In this document: positions 59,761-64,000 of the stretch, piece after piece
Position numbering within the stretch: position 1 is the stretch's first letter
How the letters are laid out: every line of letters begins with the position of its first letter
DNA from: Bradyrhizobium yuanmingense
GTDB lineage: Bacteria; Pseudomonadota; Alphaproteobacteria; Rhizobiales; Xanthobacteraceae
Assembly: GCF_900094575.1 (NCBI RefSeq)
Contig: NZ_FMAE01000001.1
Coordinates: 434,001-498,000 of the forward strand
Direction: 5' to 3'
Length of the DNA stretch: 64,000 nt
The notes under the pieces: model-generated
What the model was told of the DNA's origin: nothing
The model's input: the letters and a program-made list of their open reading frames with translations, nothing else
The model's database searches: none
Position numbers and translations under genes: made by a program

Positions 59761-60828
59761 TTACGGCGTCAGCACCGTACGCCCGACCACCGCGCCCTGC
59801 TGCAATTGCAGCAGCGCGTCGTTGGCCTTGGCGAGCGGTTGCGGCGTCACCGGGATCGGCGGCACCTTCTTCGACCGCACCAGGTCGAGCAGCTCCTGCG
59901 TCTCGCGCAAGTTTCCGACATAGCTGCCCTGGATCGTCACCGCCTTGATCGGAATCAGCGGCAACGCCCAGGTCGCGCCGCCGCCGAACAGGCCGACAAG
60001 GACGAGCTTACCGCCCTTGGTCAGGCAGTCGAAGCCGAGCTGCGTCGTAGCAGCGTTGCCGACGAGGTCGATCACGGCGCGGATAGGGCCGCCCGCCTTC
60101 TTGGCAAGCTGCTCCAGCGCGTCAGGGGCCTTGGGATCGACGGTCGCAAGCGCACCGGCCTTCTCCGCCGCCTCGCGCTTCCTCGCGTCGATATCGACCA
60201 TGATCGCGCCCTTGCCGCCCATCGCCTTGAGCAGCGACAACGCCATCAGGCCGAGGCCGCCGGCGCCGAACATCACGATCGGCGTGTCGAAATGCTGCTC
60301 GACCTTCTTCAGCGCGCTGTAGGTGGTGACGCCCGAGCAGGCATAGGGCGCGGTCGTCGCGGGATCGAGGCCCTTCAGATTGAGCAGGTAGCGCGGATGC
60401 GGCACCAGCATGTGATCGGAATAGCCGCCGTCGCAATAGACCCCGAGCGAGCGCGGCGTCAGGCACATGTTCTCGTCACCGGCGAGGCACGTTGCACATT
60501 TGCCGCAGCCGATCCAGGGATAGACCAGCCCGACATCGCCGACCTTCAGGTCGCCCTGGTCGGTCGGCTTCACGTCGGGGCCGAAGGCGAGGACTTCGCC
60601 GACCGTCTCGTGGCCCATGGTCAGCGGCAGGTTGATGCCGCGGTCCTTCAACGAGAGCGGCTTGCGGCCATGGCCGAGATCGTAGCCGCCTTCCCAGATG
60701 TGGAGGTCGCTGTGGCAGACGCCGGCGGCCTTCACCTTGATCAGCACCTGCGTGCCCGAGGGCTGCGGCGTCGCCTCGTCGACCTCCTGCAGCGGCGCCT
60801 TGAAATCGGCAACCTTGAAACTCTTCAT
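59761..60828 (-). CDS. Zinc-dependent alcohol dehydrogenase
   Basis: MDR alcohol dehydrogenase of 355 residues. Catalytic zinc ligands: Cys in [10 protein letters not shown] (near 39), His-Glu in MGHETVGEV (near 73); structural zinc lobe [15 protein letters not shown] (near 104-118) with four Cys. Coenzyme fold: [20 protein letters not shown] near residue 185. The complete zinc lobe separates it from the MDR protein at 21927. ATG at 60828 follows GGGAGGA by six bases. The aldehyde or alcohol substrate is unknown; the gene stands alone. Confidence 0.9.
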   Translation of the reverse strand: MKSFKVADFKAPLQEVDEATPQPSGTQVLIKVKAAGVCHSDLHIWEGGYDLGHGRKPLSLKDRGINLPLTMGHETVGEVLAFGPDVKPTDQGDLKVGDVGLVYPWIGCGKCATCLAGDENMCLTPRSLGVYCDGGYSDHMLVPHPRYLLNLKGLDPATTAPYACSGVTTYSALKKVEQHFDTPIVMFGAGGLGLMALSLLKAMGGKGAIMVDIDARKREAAEKAGALATVDPKAPDALEQLAKKAGGPIRAVIDLVGNAATTQLGFDCLTKGGKLVLVGLFGGGATWALPLIPIKAVTIQGSYVGNLRETQELLDLVRSKKVPPIPVTPQPLAKANDALLQLQQGAVVGRTVLTP

Positions 60829-60903
60829 CGGCGTCCTCCCGCATGCTTCTTGTTGTCGCGCCACCATGCCATGGTCGGCGCGACCAGACAAACCGGTCTT
60901 AGT

Positions 60904-61875
60904 TCAGGCCAGCGGATGATGGCAAGCCGCGAACTGGCCGGGTGCGACCTGGCGCAACTCCGGTATCTCCGCGCTGCAACGCTGATCCGCGCGCGGGCAG
61001 CGGGTGCGGAAGCGGCAACCGGACGGCGGCGCAATCGGCGATGGCGGCTCGCCGGCCGCCACACTTTCGGCGGGTCGCACGTCCGGATCCGGCACCGGGA
61101 TCGCCTGCAACAGCAGCGCGGTGTAGGGATGCGCAGGCCGCGCGAACAATTGCTCGGAGGGGGCGACCTCGCAGAGCCGGCCGAGATACATCACCGCGAC
61201 GCGGTCGCTGACCGCTTTGACCACCGCGAGGTCGTGCGCGATGAACAGCAGCGTCAGACCGAAGCGCGCCTTCATCTCCTCCAGCAGGTTGAGGATCTGC
61301 GCGCGAATGGAGACGTCGAGGGCCGACACCGGCTCGTCGCAGACGATGAACTCCGGGTTGAGCACCAGCGAGCGCGCGATACAGATGCGCTGGCACTGGC
61401 CGCCGGAGAATTCGTGCGGCAGGCGGGTCGCCACGAGATCGGGGTCGAGCCCGACCGCGGAGAGCACCTCGTGAACGCGCCGTTTGCGCTCGGCGGCATC
61501 CTTGATCCCGGCGATGATCAGCGGCTCGGCGACGATGTCGCCGATGCGCCGGCGCGGATTGAGCGAAGCAATCGGATCCTGGAAGATCAGCTGCACGCGG
61601 CGGCGCATCCGGCGCAGCGCCTCGCCCTCCATCGCGGTGAGGTCCTCGCCGTCGAACATCACGCGGCCGGACTTGGCGCGGCGCAGTTGCAGCACCGCGC
61701 GCCCGAGCGTCGACTTGCCGCAGCCGGATTCGCCGACCAGCCCAAGCGTCTCGCCGCGCGCGACCTGGAGGCTGACACCGGAAACGGCATGAACAATCTT
61801 GTTGCCGAGGCCGTATTCGACCACGAGATTGTCGACGTTGAGAAGCGGCGCGGGGCGCGCGGCAAGCTGCATCAT
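60904..61875 (-). CDS. Oligopeptide-type ABC transporter ATP-binding protein (DppF-like)
   Basis: ATPase of 323 residues. Walker [20 protein letters not shown] near residue 47, Q-loop [18 protein letters not shown] near 95, signature [17 protein letters not shown] near 155, Walker [19 protein letters not shown] near 177. The C-terminal oligo/dipeptide extension with Cys residues ([15 protein letters not shown]) can hold an iron-sulfur cluster as in DppD/OppD proteins. Its start overlaps the upstream ATPase stop; ATG 61872 is an alternative. It is the last gene of the operon. Confidence 0.92.
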   Translation of the reverse strand: MMQLAARPAPLLNVDNLVVEYGLGNKIVHAVSGVSLQVARGETLGLVGESGCGKSTLGRAVLQLRRAKSGRVMFDGEDLTAMEGEALRRMRRRVQLIFQDPIASLNPRRRIGDIVAEPLIIAGIKDAAERKRRVHEVLSAVGLDPDLVATRLPHEFSGGQCQRICIARSLVLNPEFIVCDEPVSALDVSIRAQILNLLEEMKARFGLTLLFIAHDLAVVKAVSDRVAVMYLGRLCEVAPSEQLFARPAHPYTALLLQAIPVPDPDVRPAESVAAGEPPSPIAPPSGCRFRTRCPRADQRCSAEIPELRQVAPGQFAACHHPLA

Positions 61876-62864
61876 GCCTCGATCCCCTCCGTCATCCGGA
61901 TCGGATGGAAGCAGGCATAGAGATGTCCCGACACCTCTGCGCTGGTCAGGACCGGTTTGGCCTCCTGACAGCGCCCGCCGGCATAACTGCAGCGCGGCGC
62001 GAAGGAGCAGCCCTTCAGCGGGCGCGTCGGATCGGGTGGACGGCCCGAGATCGCCGGCAGCGGCGTATGCGGCGCGGTATCGAGCTTCGGGATCGCCGCC
62101 AGCAGTGCCTCGGTGTAGGGCATGTGCATGCGCTTGAACAAGGCTTGCGTCGGCGCGCGCTCCACCACCCGGCCGGCATACATCACCGCGACCTCGTCGG
62201 CCCGGCCGGCGACGACGCCGAGATCGTGGGTGATGATGATCATCGCCATGTGGCGGCGGCGCTGCTCGCGCGCGAGCAGATCGAGGATCTGCGCCTGGAT
62301 GGTGACGTCGAGCGCGGTGGTCGGCTCGTCCGCGATCAGGAGCTTCGGCTCGCAGGACAGTGCGATCGCAATCGCGATGCGCTGGCGCATGCCGCCGGAG
62401 CATTGATGCGGATATTGCGCGAGCCGCTGCTCCGGGGCGGGAATGCCGACGGCGGCGAGCAGCTCGATGCTGCGGGCCTTCGCGGCGGGAGCGTCAAGCT
62501 CGAGGTGCTCCTGGATCGTCTCCATCAGCTGCGTGCCGATGGTGAGCACAGGGTTGAGCGAGGTCATGGGGTCCTGGAATACGACCGCGAGGTCGCGCCC
62601 GCGCAGCCGCCGCAGGCTTTCAGGCTCGAGCCGCACCAGATCCTCGCCGTCGAACATCACCCGGCCCGTCAGCTTCGCCTTCTTCGGCAGCAGCTGCAGC
62701 ACGGCGCGCGAGAGCATGGTCTTGCCGCAACCGGATTCACCGACGATTCCGAGCGTGCGGCCGGCCTGCAGCGAAAGGTCGACGTGATCGACCGCGCGCA
62801 GGTTTCCGCGCGGGGTCGGCAGCTCGACCGCGACATCCTCGATGGCCAGGAGCGGCGCGGTCAC
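61872..62864 (-). CDS. Oligopeptide-type ABC transporter ATP-binding protein (DppD-like)
   Basis: ATPase of 330 residues. Walker [21 protein letters not shown] near residue 40, Q-loop [17 protein letters not shown] near 95, signature [17 protein letters not shown] near 155, Walker [19 protein letters not shown] near 176, and the oligopeptide C-terminal Cys motif [15 protein letters not shown] near 290. It pairs with the following DppF-like ATPase as a heterodimer. It overlaps the permease gene upstream by four bases. Confidence 0.92.
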   Translation of the reverse strand: MTAPLLAIEDVAVELPTPRGNLRAVDHVDLSLQAGRTLGIVGESGCGKTMLSRAVLQLLPKKAKLTGRVMFDGEDLVRLEPESLRRLRGRDLAVVFQDPMTSLNPVLTIGTQLMETIQEHLELDAPAAKARSIELLAAVGIPAPEQRLAQYPHQCSGGMRQRIAIAIALSCEPKLLIADEPTTALDVTIQAQILDLLAREQRRRHMAMIIITHDLGVVAGRADEVAVMYAGRVVERAPTQALFKRMHMPYTEALLAAIPKLDTAPHTPLPAISGRPPDPTRPLKGCSFAPRCSYAGGRCQEAKPVLTSAEVSGHLYACFHPIRMTEGIEA

Positions 62865-63733
62865 AGTGCCCCCTGACGTGGGTCGGTGAGAGCCCGCAAG
62901 GTGTCGCCGACGAGGTTGAACGCCAGCACCGTCGCAAACAGTGCTGCCGCCGGCAGAAAGGCGAGGCGCGGCGCGACGTCCAGACTGTCACGTCCCTCCC
63001 CGATCATGCTGCCCCAGCTCGGCATCGGCGGCGGCACGCCGAGGCCGAGGAAGGACAGCGCGCCCTCGACCACGATGGTGACCGCGACGCCGAGCAGGAA
63101 GAAGGCGAGCAGCGGCAGGATGACGTTCGGCAGCAGCTCGCGCAGCAGGATGCGCGCATGGCTAGCCCCTAACGCCTCGGCAGCGATCACGAACTCGCGC
63201 CGCGCCAGCGTCAGCGTCGCCGCGCGCGCCACGCGCATGAAAGCGGGAATGCCGAGCACGCCGAGGACAATAGTGAGGTTGGGGACCGACTGCCCGAGAT
63301 AGGCGACCACCGCGAGCGCGAAGATCAGCGGCGGAAAGGCGAGCAACACATCCATGCTGCCGACCACCAGCGTCTCGAACCGGCCGCGGAAATAGCCGGC
63401 CAGCAGGCCGAGCGCGCCGCCGATGACGAGGCCGATCATGGGCGCGATCAGCCCGACCGTTAGCGACACCCGCGCACCAAAGATCAGCCGGGCGAGCTCG
63501 TCGCGGCCGAGCCCGTCGGTGCCGAGCCAATGTTCCCCGGAGAAGGCGGCGCGCCGTTCCAGCATGTCCATATCGGTCGGGTTCTGCAGCGGCAGCACCG
63601 GCGCCAGGATCGCTAGCGAAAGGATGATCGCAACCCAGGCGCTTGCGATCCAGAACAACAGGCCGAGCTTGGGCTTGCGGCCGACCGGCGCAGCTACCTC
63701 CTCGTCCTGGATCGACAGCTCAAGCGTGGCCAT
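62861..63733 (-). CDS. Oligopeptide-type ABC transporter permease (DppC-like)
   Basis: Permease of 290 residues. An N-terminal cytoplasmic tail, a first helix near residue 28 (LLFWIASAWVAIILSLAILA), then the oligopeptide-permease signature HWLGTDGLGRDELARLIFGA near 77, and the EAA-type loop near 178 (AAEALGASHARILLRELLPN). The ATG at 63733 overlaps the stop of the preceding DppB-like gene by 14 bases; an upstream ATG at 63760 is less likely. Confidence 0.92.
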   Translation of the reverse strand: MATLELSIQDEEVAAPVGRKPKLGLLFWIASAWVAIILSLAILAPVLPLQNPTDMDMLERRAAFSGEHWLGTDGLGRDELARLIFGARVSLTVGLIAPMIGLVIGGALGLLAGYFRGRFETLVVGSMDVLLAFPPLIFALAVVAYLGQSVPNLTIVLGVLGIPAFMRVARAATLTLARREFVIAAEALGASHARILLRELLPNVILPLLAFFLLGVAVTIVVEGALSFLGLGVPPPMPSWGSMIGEGRDSLDVAPRLAFLPAAALFATVLAFNLVGDTLRALTDPRQGAL

Positions 63734-64000
63734 GGCGGATCCTGGGGTCGAGCACGGCATAGAGCATGTCGACGATGAAGTTGACGATGACGAAGCCGCA
63801 GGCGACCAGCAGCACCACGCCCTGGAGAATGACGAGGTCCCGGGTGTAGATCGCCCCGACCAGCAGCCGGCCGATGCCGGGCAGCGCGAAGATCGTTTCC
63901 ACGATCAGCGTGCCGCCGAGCAGGCGACCGATATTGATGCCCGTCACCGTCACCAGGGTCAGCGAAGAAGGCTTTAGCGCATGCACCAACAGGATGCGCG
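63720..64000 (-). CDS. Oligopeptide-type ABC transporter permease (DppB-like), 5' part outside window
   Basis: Only the last 93 residues are inside the window; the frame stays open to the right edge. It has the DppB C-terminal pattern: SSLTLVTVTGINIGRLLGGT, TIFALPGIGRLLVGAIYTRD, and the end YAVLDPRIRHGHA. Together with the DppC-like permease it forms the membrane channel. The promoter, start and any binding-protein gene lie beyond base 64000. Confidence 0.9.
   Translation of the reverse strand, partial: RILLVHALKPSSLTLVTVTGINIGRLLGGTLIVETIFALPGIGRLLVGAIYTRDLVILQGVVLLVACGFVIVNFIVDMLYAVLDPRIRHGHA

Noticed and set aside
60904..62403. Apparent 499-codon ABC protein
   Set aside because: The N-terminal part is an out-of-frame shadow of the upstream ATPase; the true start is at 61875 where it overlaps that gene's stop.
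1..64000. CRISPR array, tRNA/rRNA genes, insertion sequences, prophage or attachment sites
   Set aside because: No regularly spaced short direct repeats, no cloverleaf-like segments ending in typical tRNA arms, no transposase, integrase or phage genes were seen on reading both strands.

Overview
The window looks like a chromosomal segment of a Bradyrhizobium-type alphaproteobacterium. The DNA is GC-rich. The nitrate-assimilation genes run nrtA-nrtB-nrtC-narK-bjgb-flp-nasC, the order described for Bradyrhizobium diazoefficiens. Several families of long intergenic inverted repeats, of a kind common in Bradyrhizobium and Rhodopseudomonas, sit between genes. Many ABC/TRAP importers and paralogous catabolic enzymes fit a soil oligotroph. 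No rRNA, tRNA, CRISPR array, transposase or phage module is visible.

Layout. 0-8 kb: TetR regulator, two-domain VOC protein, a PfkB kinase plus ribokinase pair, a ferredoxin-reductase-like flavoprotein divergent from an enoyl-CoA hydratase, and an IlvD/Edd dehydratase. 8-16 kb: an unrecognised membrane-anchored protein, an outer-membrane barrel protein behind a Fur-like palindrome, a LysR-controlled SDR/DUF417/AhpD-like/cupin group, and a divergent uronate dehydrogenase/lactonase pair. 16-26 kb: aldehyde dehydrogenase, an AceE-like transketolase divergent from an Lrp/AsnC regulator, PPK2, Zn-dehydrogenase, EamA exporter, aldo/keto reductase and an SMP-30 lactonase.

26-39 kb is the most coherent system. 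It comprises the nitrate ABC importer (nrtABC), NarK, a single-domain haemoglobin, a NirB-like FAD reductase and a molybdenum nitrate reductase. A formate/nitrite channel and a PP2C phosphatase-kinase fusion are divergently encoded. The regulatory DNA is unusually readable. The same triple NtrC-like box lies upstream of nrtA and of narK, each exactly 75 bases from a sigma54-like -24/-12 element. The nrtA copy also faces a good sigma54 promoter for the nitrite channel. Nitrite reductase is not in the window, so nitrite must be reduced by enzymes encoded elsewhere.

39-52 kb: NmrA-like protein/LysR pair, intradiol dioxygenase, class-C serine hydrolase, a TRAP importer, a truncated histidine-kinase remnant, a GntR regulator, and a five-gene NitT/TauT-type ABC operon whose genes mostly overlap and which contains an extra small membrane-anchored protein. 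52-64 kb: an animal-type haem peroxidase, a CcdA-like protein, two small unknown proteins, a LysR-XRE overlapping regulator pair, enoyl-CoA hydratase, isopropylmalate-type dehydrogenase, Zn-alcohol dehydrogenase, and the distal part of an oligopeptide ABC operon that runs off the right edge.

Functions were assigned by reading motifs and general family resemblance; no search was run. Start codons were moved inward where a Shine-Dalgarno sequence, an intergenic repeat or family length argued for it.
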